From: Serratia rubidaea
GTDB lineage: Bacteria; Pseudomonadota; Gammaproteobacteria; Enterobacterales; Enterobacteriaceae
Direction: 5' to 3'
DNA: 64,000 nt
Assembly: GCA_901472405.1 (NCBI GenBank)
Contig: LR590463.1
Coordinates: 1,984,001 to 2,048,000, forward strand
Below the pieces are notes generated by a model that was not told the origin of the DNA, did no database searches, and saw only the letters and a program-made list of their open reading frames with translations. Below are positions 21,847 through 29,959 of this stretch, one piece after another. Both the position numbers and the translations under genes were made by a program. Positions within the stretch are counted from its first letter, which is position 1. Each line of letters starts with the position of its first letter.

Positions 21847-22086
21847 ATGAAAAAAATTACTACGAATGAACTTCTGGATACTTATGTTTTTACTGGAGAA
21901 AAACCTTCGCGTGTAAAATATGAGGTATATGACAACTACAGCGAGTTGACAGCGGATGTGACTGTATATCGTATCGACCCTGTAGGGATAGCGTCTCGTG
22001 ATATTATTTTATTAGCTACATCTCGAGAACACCCTGATCTTGCTTTTGATGAAGTAAAGAGTCATTTCGAGAAAAAGTATGCCTAA
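21847..22086 (+). CDS. Small hypothetical protein, 79-81 residues
   Basis: Not recognised. MKKITTNELLDTYVFTGE at the start and charged C-terminus HFEKKYA; no signal peptide or membrane segment; predicted mixed alpha/beta. AAAGGAGAGA lies just before, with ATG at 21841 (3 bases away) or 21847 (9 bases away, chosen). It has its own terminator at 22107 and AT-rich composition like the acyltransferase. The good ribosome site and terminator argue that it is real. Confidence 0.6.
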   Translation: MKKITTNELLDTYVFTGEKPSRVKYEVYDNYSELTADVTVYRIDPVGIASRDIILLATSREHPDLAFDEVKSHFEKKYA

Positions 22087-22106
22087 TGAGTATTCATACA
22101 GTGAGT

Positions 22107-22131
22107 AAACCCACTATTTGGTGGGTTTTTT
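22107..22131 (+). terminator. Intrinsic terminator after the small gene
   Basis: AACCCAC pairs with GTGGGTT around TATTTG, followed by a T6 run, 21 bases after the stop at 22086. From here to 22511 I see no supported gene; a TTG-started frame at 22182-22379 is doubtful. Confidence 0.8.
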
Positions 22132-22511
22132 ACTTTTGCTATTTTTAATGAATTAAAATCGCAGTCTGTGGTGTTGTTACTTTGGATAGATTTTCATCAT
22201 GCGATCGGTCGTCATTTATTAAAGACCCTTTGTCGGGGACGTCCCTTTTATATATTAATAAGTACATAAATGCCATAACGAATCTTGTTAAACTCACTTC
22301 TTTTTACTTGCTGGAAAATAGGAAGGTTTTTGCTCGTCTGGCTCTAGGATTTTTCATACTATCCGCCGTCACGCTGTAAAGCGTTATCTCAATATTTACC
22401 TGTTAGGTAACAATATTTTGCTATGGGCGTTGATAGCATATTTTGTTAAGCGCATGCGCCGGAGTGCCTCTACCGTTTGCTGCGGGACTTGTTAAAAAGG
22501 GATAAAAAAGT

Positions 22512-23234
22512 ATGCGATTACATTTTAAGAAACGCGTTGCCGTATGTTCAGTTGCCGCTCTGTTGTTCTCCGCCTCTGGCGCATTCGCTGCGCAGACGCC
22601 AGGATTTCTGACGCCGGAAACCGCGCCCGACAGCCTGCAGATCTTACCGCCGCCGCCGGCGGAAAACACCACGGCGTTTTTAAACGATAAGGCCGCTTAT
22701 GAGACGGGCAAAACGTTAAAAGATGCGCAGCGTCAGGCGCTGGCGGCCAGCGATGCGGACTATAAAAATATCTCCGCCGCGTTTTCCGCCGCCTTTGGCG
22801 AAGAGATTTCGCCAGAAAAAACCCCGGCTCTCTATGCGCTGCTGCAGGGCGTACTGCAGGACAGTCACGACTATGCGATGAGGGCGGCCAAAGACCACTA
22901 TATGCGCGTGCGGCCTTTTGTGGTGTACAAGGACAGCACCTGTACGCCGGAAAAGGATAAGTCTATGGCAAAAACGGGCTCCTATCCTTCCGGGCACGCC
23001 TCGTTTGGCTGGGCGACGGCACTGGTGCTGACGGAGATTAACCCGGCGCGTGAAACCGAGATCCTGAAACGGGGTTATGACTTTGGTCAGAGCCGCGTGG
23101 TGTGCGGCGCCCACTGGCAAAGCGATGTGGATAACGGACGTTTGATGGGGGCCGCGGTGGTAGCCGCGCTGCACGGCAATCAAGGCTTTAACGATGCGTT
23201 GGCCAAAGCCAAGGCGGAGTTTGCCAAGCGGTAA
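22512..23234 (+). CDS. Class A non-specific acid phosphatase (PhoN-like), periplasmic
   Basis: 240 residues with a signal peptide (FKKRVAVCSVAALLFSASG, cleavage after AFA near residue 26). The PAP2/class A phosphatase signature is complete: KDHYMRVRP, then GSYPSGHAS with the phosphate-binding Ser-Gly-His, then SRVVCGAHWQSDVDNG with the nucleophilic His. It hydrolyses organic phosphomonoesters in the periplasm. The GC content returns to the genome average. Salmonella phoN is PhoP-controlled, but I see no clear PhoP box here. Confidence 0.9.
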   Translation: MRLHFKKRVAVCSVAALLFSASGAFAAQTPGFLTPETAPDSLQILPPPPAENTTAFLNDKAAYETGKTLKDAQRQALAASDADYKNISAAFSAAFGEEISPEKTPALYALLQGVLQDSHDYAMRAAKDHYMRVRPFVVYKDSTCTPEKDKSMAKTGSYPSGHASFGWATALVLTEINPARETEILKRGYDFGQSRVVCGAHWQSDVDNGRLMGAAVVAALHGNQGFNDALAKAKAEFAKR

Positions 23235-23356
23235 ACAGGTAGAAAACCTCCTCTGATTTCAGGGGGAGGTTAAATTAAATACCAACCACACGATCCCCTG
23301 CCACGGCAGCGCTCCACAGCCAGATAAACCCTTCCGTCGTTTATTTATTCGCCACC

Positions 23357-23377
23357 TTTGGCTATACCCTATTTATC
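23357..23377 (+). promoter_or_regulatory. Element shared by the two RTX-protein genes (copy 1)
   Basis: TTTGGCTATACCCTATTTAT, 120-140 bases before the RTX start, matches TTTGGGTTATACCCTATCTC before the second RTX gene (56997 on). A TTATTT lies exactly 22 bases before TATACCC in both copies. Function is unknown: a promoter or regulator site is likely. Confidence 0.5.
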
Positions 23378-23497
23378 ACGGTCCATCGAGATGGCTATGG
23401 GCCTGCATACCATAAACGATGTTGTGACAGAAGATGGTGCAGGATAAACCGGCGATGAACGATGCCGCCGGATGGTAAATATCAAGAGGATAGGGTT

Positions 23498-24589
23498 ATG
23501 AATAACAACAGGCTGACCGCCGCATATCTGCCTGAAAAGGCGGCCGTGCAGGAGGATTGGGATGTGTTATTACCTTTGGTGCCGAACATTATCACCGGCA
23601 CGGCAGGGGACGATTTGTTGAATGGCACTATCGGCAAGGATCTGGTCTTTGGCTATACGGGTAACGATACCATCAAGCTGAATACCGAGGGCAATAATGC
23701 CGACATTGTGTTTGCCGGCAGCGGTGAGGATACGATTTACACCGGCAGCGGCGCGGTGATTTTTGCCGGTGATGATAACGATGCGGCTTATATTACCAAC
23801 AACAGTTTTGTCGATCTGGGGGCCGGTGACGACGTTCTGCAAAGTGAACGTTTTACCGATGGCCATAATATTATTCTGGGCGGTGATGGTAATGACACCA
23901 TCAGCACGCTCCATCCGGTTGACCTCAACAATCCGCCGGATGGCGTCAGCGTCGTGCCGGTCAACGATGTTATTTATGGCGGTGAGGGCGACGATCGCAT
24001 CGATGTCATGGGGCAGAACTTCCGGGTGAAGGGGGACGCCGGCAACGATGATATTATGGTTCGCCTGATGCTGTTGGCGCCGAGTGATAACGGCAAAATT
24101 GACGGCGGCGACGGTGACGATTTTATCTTTATTGCCAATAATGACGCGTATCAGGTGGTTGGTCAGGAAGGAACGCATTTTGAGATTGACGGCGGCGCCG
24201 GGAACGACATGATTATTTCCTCGTCAATGGGCGGTGATACGCTGACCGGCGGTGAAGGTAACGACACCTTCTTTTATGAATGGGAGCTGGTAAGCTCAGC
24301 TGACGACCCCGATGTGATTACCGATTTCACCTTCAATGACCAGGAACAGGACAAAATAGATTTATCAAAGATGGACGATCTCTGCGCCTATGACTATGAC
24401 GGCAAGCCCTCAAATCTGACGTTTATTGGCTATAACGAATTTAGTCGTCATGGTTCAGAAGTACGGTTGGTTCATACCGAAGAGGGGACTAACGTTGAGG
24501 TTATTCCGGGCACCTCTTTCTACGATCCGGTGATTATCCAGTTAGCCGGTGTGACACAGGAGCTGACGCAAGAGGCGTTTATTCTTTGA
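23498..24589 (+). CDS. RTX-repeat protein, probable type I secretion substrate (copy 1)
   Basis: 363 residues with no N-terminal signal peptide. Calcium-binding nonapeptides of the GGxGxDxUx type run through the protein (GGDGNDTIS, GGEGDDRID, GGDGDDFIF, GGAGNDMII, GGEGNDTFF). DPDVITDFTFNDQEQDKIDL resembles the domain before type I secretion signals, and the end GVTQELTQEAFIL is a typical hydrophobic C-terminus for ABC export. No catalytic domain is visible, so it may be a structural or adhesive secreted protein. It is paralogous to the protein at 57129, with the identical last 13 residues. AAGAGGATAGGG precedes the ATG. Confidence 0.8.
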   Translation: MNNNRLTAAYLPEKAAVQEDWDVLLPLVPNIITGTAGDDLLNGTIGKDLVFGYTGNDTIKLNTEGNNADIVFAGSGEDTIYTGSGAVIFAGDDNDAAYITNNSFVDLGAGDDVLQSERFTDGHNIILGGDGNDTISTLHPVDLNNPPDGVSVVPVNDVIYGGEGDDRIDVMGQNFRVKGDAGNDDIMVRLMLLAPSDNGKIDGGDGDDFIFIANNDAYQVVGQEGTHFEIDGGAGNDMIISSSMGGDTLTGGEGNDTFFYEWELVSSADDPDVITDFTFNDQEQDKIDLSKMDDLCAYDYDGKPSNLTFIGYNEFSRHGSEVRLVHTEEGTNVEVIPGTSFYDPVIIQLAGVTQELTQEAFIL

Positions 24590-24650
24590 TGCACCTATGC
24601 CGCTTCGCGATTTGAGGCCGTCGCCGGCAGCGGATAACGTTTAGATGAGA

Positions 24651-24675
24651 AACAGCCCGCGGTAAGCGGGCTGTT
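24651..24675. terminator. Bidirectional terminator between RTX gene and bor
   Basis: AACAGCCCGC (24651-24660) and GCGGGCTGTT (24666-24675) are exact complements around GGTAA. It can serve both the RTX gene and the convergent bor gene. Confidence 0.75.
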
Positions 24676-24694
24676 GTTAATTTGTATCAGTGAT

Positions 24695-24985
24695 TTATTG
24701 GGCGCAATAAATACGGGCTTCGCGCGGAGTGTAGATGCCGAAGGTCACGACGCCCAGCAGGATATTCGGGAAGGTTTGCTGCACTTCGGTGCGCACCACT
24801 TTATCTGCGCCACCGCACACTGCTGCGGCATCAATGGTTTTCTTCTGGCCAATGCCGGAGACAAAGAAGTGGTGTGTGGTGGTCTGCTTAGGCGCGGCGA
24901 CCGTTTGGTTTTTCATCGTGAACGTCTGCTGTGCACAGCCGGTAACCGTCATGGCGAGTACTACGGCGGCGAGTAATTTTTTCAT
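24695..24985 (-). CDS. bor: Bor/Iss-family lipoprotein
   Basis: 96 residues. A lipoprotein signal with lipobox VTGC (Cys near residue 17) leads to AQQTFTMKNQTV, THHFFVSGIGQKKTIDAA and LGIYTPREARIYC, matching lambda Bor and the plasmid Iss protein (increased serum survival). These are outer-membrane lipoproteins expressed from prophages in E. coli and linked to complement resistance. Here no phage genes surround it. Start MKKLLAAVVLAM at 24985 is fixed by the signal peptide and AAGGAATTG. Confidence 0.88.
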   Translation of the reverse strand: MKKLLAAVVLAMTVTGCAQQTFTMKNQTVAAPKQTTTHHFFVSGIGQKKTIDAAAVCGGADKVVRTEVQQTFPNILLGVVTFGIYTPREARIYCAQ

Positions 24986-25154
24986 TATTTTCAATTCCTT
25001 TTTAATCAATCAATATAAAGCGCGGGGATAATGCCACGATTACAGAAATTTACAAGTGTGGGTGACAATAAATAGCGTGCTAAGCGAGGAGGCTCGCGCG
25101 ACAGAGAGCGGCAACGTAGGGTTGCGCCAACAACCCTTTTTTTAGCACTATGCG

Positions 25155-25167
25155 TAACTTATTGATA
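25155..25167 (-). promoter_or_regulatory. IHF-like site in the CRISPR leader
   Basis: The minus strand reads TATCAATAAGTTA, matching the IHF consensus WATCAANNNNTTR at every fixed position. It lies about 97 bases before the first repeat, on the leader side. IHF in the leader is required for type I-F spacer acquisition in other bacteria. Confidence 0.5.
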
Positions 25168-25263
25168 TCTAATGGGCGTCTGAGCAGGCGTAAAAAAAGG
25201 GTATCGGCGGCTGAAAAGGGGAAAAAGCTTTAATTATTAAGCCGCTGGCCTTAAACTCTAACA

Positions 25264-25591
25264 GTTCACTGCCGTACAGGCAGCTTAGAAAGTTTGCGAC
25301 AAACCGGTGTCACCGGAGAAATGGTTCACTGCCGTACAGGCAGCTTAGAAAAACATGTCGAACATCCTCACCGGCAAAAACGAGTTCACTGCCGTACAGG
25401 CAGCTTAGAAAATCGGCTAAATCTTTCCGATGCGGATAAATCGGTTCACTGCCGTACAGGCAGCTTAGAAAACCACGCTTCAGCCGATCAGGCCACTTTG
25501 ATGGTTCACTGCCGTACAGGCAGCTTAGAAATTTTTTTGTCAGCATCAGAAACAGCGCTTTACGTTCACTGCCGTACAGGCAGTTTAGAAA
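25264..25591 (+). CRISPR. Type I-F CRISPR array, 6 repeats and 5 spacers
   Basis: Six 28-base repeats start at 25264, 25324, 25384, 25444, 25504 and 25564, beginning GTTCACTGCCGTACAGGCAG and ending CTTAGAAA, the type I-F (Ypest) repeat with its internal CTGCC/GGCAG stem. The five spacers are all exactly 32 bases. The sixth repeat differs at one position (CAGTTTAGAAA), marking the leader-distal end; the leader is therefore on the left (about 25120-25263) and has an IHF-like site. No cas1, cas2-3 or csy genes are in this window, so interference would need cas genes elsewhere. The array lies between bor and a small membrane protein gene. Confidence 0.97.
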
Positions 25592-25693
25592 AAAACACTA
25601 TATTTTCGTGACCATCTTTATATTCGCGACCTTATTGATGGTATAGGGTATTTTTATTGAAAATATTAGGTTTTTATGGAGTTAGGATGAAAT

Positions 25694-25903
25694 ATGGAAA
25701 TGTTAAATAGACTATCCGCTATTCTAAGTTTACCGTTAACCCTGCTGTGCGTGTCGTTCTCATCACTGAAGATTATGGGAGCAAACAACTCACTGATGGA
25801 TGTTTTCCTGTCGGTGATTGTTCTGCTGGGCTTTCTTAATTTATTTCGGCTGATGGGGCGGTGTATCGTTTGGTTTAACGGAAACGATAAACGGTCAGAT
25901 TAA
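25694..25903 (+). CDS. Small membrane protein next to the CRISPR array
   Basis: 69 residues, unrecognised. Two hydrophobic segments (about 8-26 and 36-54; the second is VFLSVIVLLGFLNLF) joined by a short polar loop, and a charged tail GNDKRSD. AGGATGAA precedes the ATG. It starts 103 bases after the last repeat on the same strand as the array. Reality is supported by the ribosome site and clear two-helix pattern, not by homology. Confidence 0.5.
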   Translation: MEMLNRLSAILSLPLTLLCVSFSSLKIMGANNSLMDVFLSVIVLLGFLNLFRLMGRCIVWFNGNDKRSD

Positions 25904-25944
25904 ATAAATCGCGCCTTTGACCATTCCGGCAAGCCGCATAAACA

Positions 25945-25966
25945 ACGGGAACCCTGGGGTTCCCGT
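25945..25966. terminator. Terminator hairpin after the PLP-enzyme operon
   Basis: ACGGGAACCC and GGGTTCCCGT are exact complements around TG. It is 14 bases beyond the stop of the minus-strand gene at 25980; the U tract is weak. Confidence 0.6.
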
Positions 25967-25979
25967 CGTCGATTAACCA

Positions 25980-27259
25980 TCATGCCGCAAAAGCGTCAGC
26001 GCCGCTCACGGCGGCCGGGCTGTCCGCCGTGGCCAGCGTATCCTCCAATACTTCAAACAGGCGGTCGATCTCCTCGCGGGTGTTGTAATGCATCATGCCG
26101 ATGCGCAGCACGCCGCCGTGCTCCTGTAGGTTGAGCTGCCGTATCAGACCTTGCGCGTAAAAATGTCCGCTGCCGGCGCAGATATTGTGCTGACCTAACA
26201 GCATGGCAATCTGCTCCGGCGAGAAGTCGGTAAAGGTTAAGGCAAAGGTCGGCGTGCGGCGCGTGCTGTCCGCGTCGGGATGGCCGTAAAGCCGGACGCC
26301 GTCCAGCTGCCGCAGGCGCTGCAGAAAATAGCGGCACAGATCTTCTTCATGCCGGTGGTAGGCGGCGAAACTCTCCTCCAGGCGCTGCCTGAGCGGTGCG
26401 TCCGGCTTGCCCACTGCGCCAGATAGTCAATGGCGGCAGTGACGCCGGCCAGCCCCTCAAAGCTTTGGGTGCCGGTTTCAAAGCGTCCCGGGCCGCTATC
26501 GGTCGCCGGCTCTACCTTATACGGGCGCAGACGCTGTAACCACTGCGGGGCGATATAGGCCATGCCGATATGCGGGCCGAAAAACTTATAGGCGGAGCAG
26601 ACCAGGAAGTCGCAGCCCAGCGCCTGGACGTCGATCAGGTTATGCGGCGCATAGTGCACGGCGTCGACGTAGACCTGCGCGCCGACCCGCCGCGCGGCGG
26701 CGGTAATGGCCCGGATATCCACCACGCTGCCGGTCACGTTGGAGGCATGCGTCACCGCAATCAGCCGGGTTTTGTCGGTGATCTGCGCGCACAGCCGCTC
26801 GGTGTCCAGCGAGCAGTCCTCCGGACGCAGCGGAATATGATGCACGATGGCCTGCTTATCCTCCGCCGCCTGTTGCCAGCTGGAGACATTGGCGTAGTGG
26901 TCCAGCGCGGTGACGATAATCTCATCACCGGGCTGCCAGTCCCGGCTGATGATGCGGCTCAGGTGGAAGGTCAGCGACGTCATATTCATGCCGAAGACGA
27001 TATTATCGGGTGCAGGGGCGTTTAACAGCGCGCGTACCGACTCGCGCGCGTTATGCATCACCTGTTCCGTCACCTTGCTGGAAAAGTAGTGTCCGCCCAG
27101 GTTGGCGTTATAGCTGCCGAGGTAGCCGGTCATGTTGTCCAACACGCCGCGGGAAACCTGGGAACCGCCGGGGCCGTCGAAAAATATCACCGGCTTATCC
27201 TGGTAGTGCTGCGACAGCGCGCCGAATTGCGCGCGGGCGCGCTCGGGGGTAAACGTCAT
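25980..27259 (-). CDS. Class V PLP aminotransferase / cysteine desulfurase-like protein (one frameshift)
   Basis: About 427 residues after repair. Fold type I PLP enzyme: FFDGPGGSQ at the N-terminus, YVDAVHYAPH with the PLP-contacting Asp, and the Schiff-base lysine in CSAYKFFGPHIGM. This GPGGSQ-type subgroup is annotated as cysteine desulfurase-like but is distinct from IscS and SufS, and no active-site Cys loop is evident. The frame breaks near 26410. The ATG overlaps the upstream dioxygenase stop by ATGA, so the two proteins are co-translated and probably act on the same amino-acid substrate. Confidence 0.8.
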
Positions 27260-27900
27260 GCCTGTTCTCTCCGTGCGGTCAGGATCAATAGATCCAGGTG
27301 TCCTTCTTCTTCCGGCGCCACGGCGGTGATCGGCGTGAAGTAGTGCCATAGCTTATTGTCCGCCAACAGCACGGTTTCACTGTCCGCCAGTACGCGCCTA
27401 AAGAACGGCATGCTGCGGTTATCGTCGTACAGCATGACTTCGCCGCCGACAATATTGTGCCGGTTGATGGAGGCCATGGCGATATGCTCGAAGCCATCCT
27501 GATGGATACCTTCCGGCGCCACCGGGGTTTCATTGTAAATCGCCACCACGCGCATCTGATGGATCTCTATTTTGGCGCCGTCGGGCAGGTCGTTGACTTC
27601 GGCAAACAGGGCGCACATCTCCGCCATGCCTTCGCTTTGCAATACGGCGCTGTCAATCGGCTCGAAGTGGCGCACCACGTTGCCCTGAAAGTGGTTGAAC
27701 TCGTCCGACTGTACGAAGTCACGTTGCCCGATATCCTCAATCTGATTATTACGGAAGGTAATAACGGAATAACGGCGCAAGCGGTATTTACCATCCGCAT
27801 GCTGGGTGTGGGGTAAAGCGGAAAACGACGGCATTAATTGCTGCGTAGCTTGACGGCTAAGGCTAGTCATACTTACTACATTCTCGTGTCCAGGTAACAT
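27256..27900 (-). CDS. PF10014-type 2OG-Fe(II) dioxygenase
   Basis: 214 residues. EIHQMRVVAIYNETPVAPEG followed by IHQDGFEHIAM holds the HxD iron ligands (HQD), with a later His in LADNKLWHYFTPI; this is the pattern of the family containing BsmA and the Bacillus L-isoleucine 4-hydroxylase. Known members hydroxylate free aliphatic amino acids, so a free amino acid is the likely substrate. Start at 27900 follows TGAGG; 27870 (MTSLSRQ) is an alternative. It forms a two-gene operon with the PLP enzyme. Confidence 0.8.
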   Translation of the reverse strand: MLPGHENVVSMTSLSRQATQQLMPSFSALPHTQHADGKYRLRRYSVITFRNNQIEDIGQRDFVQSDEFNHFQGNVVRHFEPIDSAVLQSEGMAEMCALFAEVNDLPDGAKIEIHQMRVVAIYNETPVAPEGIHQDGFEHIAMASINRHNIVGGEVMLYDDNRSMPFFRRVLADSETVLLADNKLWHYFTPITAVAPEEEGHLDLLILTARREQA

Positions 27901-28157
27901 AATCACCTCAAATATCAAATAATACTGACGTTATAGGGAGGAATTCCGATTAAATTGTAGACGACCCTGTGGCGATATCAATTTTGCGCCGATGCGACGG
28001 ATTAGGGCTGGGCAGCGAAGGGGGCGGAAACTGTAAACCAGGATGAACGAGGCAGATATGGCACGGCGTTAAACGCCAGCCGCAGCGACGCTGAAGGTCG
28101 CAGCAGCGCTGGCGTTATGATGCAATCACGGGGGAAACGGCAGTGAGACTGGGGTGA

Positions 28158-28277
28158 TCAGGCGCGGAGTTTTCTGCGCCAGATTTTCCACAGAGAAATG
28201 CCGGCGACGGCGACAATCGCCACCAGGTTAAGCACGATGGCGACCGGTAAATATGTCAGATAGTCCAGTGAGTCCAT
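28158..28277 (-). CDS. 39-residue single-pass membrane protein
   Basis: MDSLDYLTYLPVAIVLNLVA begins a short protein with one hydrophobic helix (about residues 9-29) and a basic tail KIWRRKLRA, predicted N-out/C-in. GGAGATAAGCA precedes the ATG. It follows the CsbD/YqjD-like gene on the same strand but a terminator (28292-28312) stands directly before its ribosome site. Unrecognised; resembles the many small stress-related membrane proteins of enterobacteria only in form. Confidence 0.6.
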   Translation of the reverse strand: MDSLDYLTYLPVAIVLNLVAIVAVAGISLWKIWRRKLRA

Positions 28278-28291
28278 TGCTTATCTCCGAG

Positions 28292-28312
28292 AAAAAAAGG
28301 CCCGCAGGCCTT
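28292..28312 (-). terminator. Terminator between the CsbD/YqjD-like gene and the 39-residue ORF
   Basis: AAGGCC and GGCCTT pair around CGCA; seven A residues on the left give a U tract on the minus strand. The U tract ends 14 bases before the downstream ATG, so expression of the small ORF would need read-through or an RNA switch. Confidence 0.75.
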
Positions 28313-28333
28313 GTTAATCAGGCGTAATCGCCG

Positions 28334-28582
28334 TTACTTGCGCCCAAGCAGGTAACCAAAAACGATGCCGACGGCGGCGGCAACCGCCACGCCGGCCAGC
28401 GGGTTTGATTCCACCCGGTGTCTGACCACGTCAGCGCCGTCGCGGACCGCATAACTGGCCTGCGAGGCATATTTACGGGCCGCACCTTTTATCTCATGCT
28501 CTGGTGAACCCGTGGCTTCACCAAACGCTTCTTGCGCAGCACCGGCAACTTCTTTCGCTTTATCTTCAGCTTTACCAAACAT
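28334..28582 (-). CDS. CsbD-like / YqjD-ElaB-type stress protein
   Basis: 82 residues. The N-terminal half (KAEDKAKEVAGAAQEAFGEA) looks like a CsbD stress-protein repeat, while the C-terminal half (VESNPLAGVAVAAAVGIVFG, then YLLGRK) is the glycine-rich membrane anchor of the YqjD/ElaB/YgaM family, which tethers ribosomes to the membrane in stationary phase. AAGGAGCG precedes the ATG at 28582. The frame continues upstream but that part is not protein-like. Confidence 0.75.
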   Translation of the reverse strand: MFGKAEDKAKEVAGAAQEAFGEATGSPEHEIKGAARKYASQASYAVRDGADVVRHRVESNPLAGVAVAAAVGIVFGYLLGRK

Positions 28583-28990
28583 ATTTCGCTCCTTGTGATT
28601 GTAGGCCCAACACTGAGAATAGCAGAGCGTGTAAAGATTGCTCGCCGGCGAATAGCGATGGGATAAGGCGGATGGCGGGGGCGGCGGAAACGGGCGCGGC
28701 GCCGTGGCGCACGGGAATCGGGAGGAGAGGAGCGGTAGCGGAAAAGAAAAAAGCCCTTCAAATGAAGGGCAAAAATACAACAACACCAGGGAAAAGGTAA
28801 TTAGATTACCTTCAAAAATTATAGGTTTTTTGAGACATGAGTTTCAATAATTTAATTGATGCATAAATTCATCATGGTGATGCATTGGTGCTTCACTGAG
28901 ATTTATTTATATAGGTTGGTCGATGAATGAAATCAGACCGGGAATGGCCCATGGCCCGCAGACGGCCCGGCAGATACCGGGCCGGCGAAA
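28583..28990. other. Intergenic region with one terminator
   Basis: 408 bases. It contains the hairpin at 28753-28770 and an AT-rich part (28800-28920) likely to hold the promoter of the CsbD/YqjD-like gene or untranslated sequence. No supported gene or RNA is seen. Confidence 0.4.
28745..28770 (-). terminator. Terminator downstream of the membrane-anchored regulator
   Basis: GCCCTTC (28753-28759) pairs with GAAGGGC (28764-28770) around AAAT, with A runs on both sides, so it can act on either strand. It follows the minus-strand regulator gene. Confidence 0.7.
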
Positions 28991-29615
28991 CTAGTGCGGT
29001 TTATTAAAAGAGAGCGTCGACAATAGCGGCATCTCCGCAGGTTGCGCGTCGCACAGCGCGCTTTGGTCCAGTGGGGAATAAATGCGTGACAGTGACGTTT
29101 GCGCGTCCTGGAGGTTGTTATAGAGATGAAAAACGTTAAAAAAGAGGGACAGCATCAGCAGCAGTCCAACCAGCAGCGCAGAGTAAAAGAGCTTCTTTTT
29201 GATTTTTTTCCTGGCGCGTCCGGCGGAGGCCGGCGCTTTGTCCGGCGTCGGCTGCATGGGCGGCTGTAGATTGATCTCTTCTATCTGAATGGCATGGGAG
29301 ATCCTCAGCCCAACTTTAGGGATAGTTTTCAATAATGTTTTTATCAATGCCCATGTTTTTGATAATGCGACGCAATGTACTCAGGCATTGATTGAGATTA
29401 TTATTACTGGCCTGCAGTCCGTATTCATCCCAGACCTTTTCCAGAATGGTATCCCGCTCAACGATATTCCCTCTGTTTTTGATCAACAGAGTAAACAGCC
29501 TGGCGGCGGCGCTGGAAATGGCGACGACGTTATCCGTCTGATTATGTCGGTAAAGTCCTGTATCTTCAGGACTAAAGATCACGCTCTCTTCAATGCGATA
29601 AATCACTTGACTCAT
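28991..29615 (-). CDS. ToxR/CadC-type membrane-anchored winged-helix regulator (one frameshift)
   Basis: About 208 residues. An N-terminal OmpR-type winged helix (LFTLLIKNRGNIVERDTILE, then SNNNLNQCLSTLRRIIKNMG) is joined, after repair near 29328, to KTIPKVGLRI, a basic linker (GRARKKIKKK), one membrane helix (LFYSALLVGLLLMLSLFF) and a periplasmic tail of about 45 residues with one Cys. This is the layout of one-component membrane regulators such as CadC and ToxR, but with a very short sensor domain. The target is unknown; the neighbouring stress genes are candidates. Confidence 0.75.
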
Positions 29616-29959
29616 CTCATGGGTTCTCCGGGAAAACTTATTGGAATTATGATAGGAATAATCTTATTGGATTTCTTTTTACTGTTTCTTGATCGGGAGC
29701 AAAGACGCAATGGCTAATTTAGCATGAGAAAATAAGTCATATGATTCAGCTGGTGATTATAACTCTCGGTGTTAATAACTAAATTATTATAAAATCAGCG
29801 ATAGTTTTTTTATGCAGGTATTTACCGTGCGCCGGCCGGGCGATAAACAGGAATGCCGGGTAGGGCTGGCCTACACTTAAGCTATCGGCATGGCATGCTG
29901 AAACACCGGGGCTGGAGGGCCGCTGCGGTTTGTCAGGGCAATGCGGAGGGCAGACAATC
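29616..29959. other. Divergent intergenic region
   Basis: 344 bases between the regulator and the universal stress gene, both reading away. AT-rich between 29640 and 29815. No supported gene or RNA seen; it should hold both promoters. Confidence 0.4.

Noticed and set aside
22182-22379. 65-residue TTG-started frame after the terminator at 22107
   Set aside because: No ribosome site, no family, and AT-rich non-coding composition; left out.
25294-25611. Open frames spanning the CRISPR array (105 residues plus strand, 78 minus strand)
   Set aside because: They translate the repeat unit; the 60-base period keeps the frame open by design. No ribosome site or protein character.
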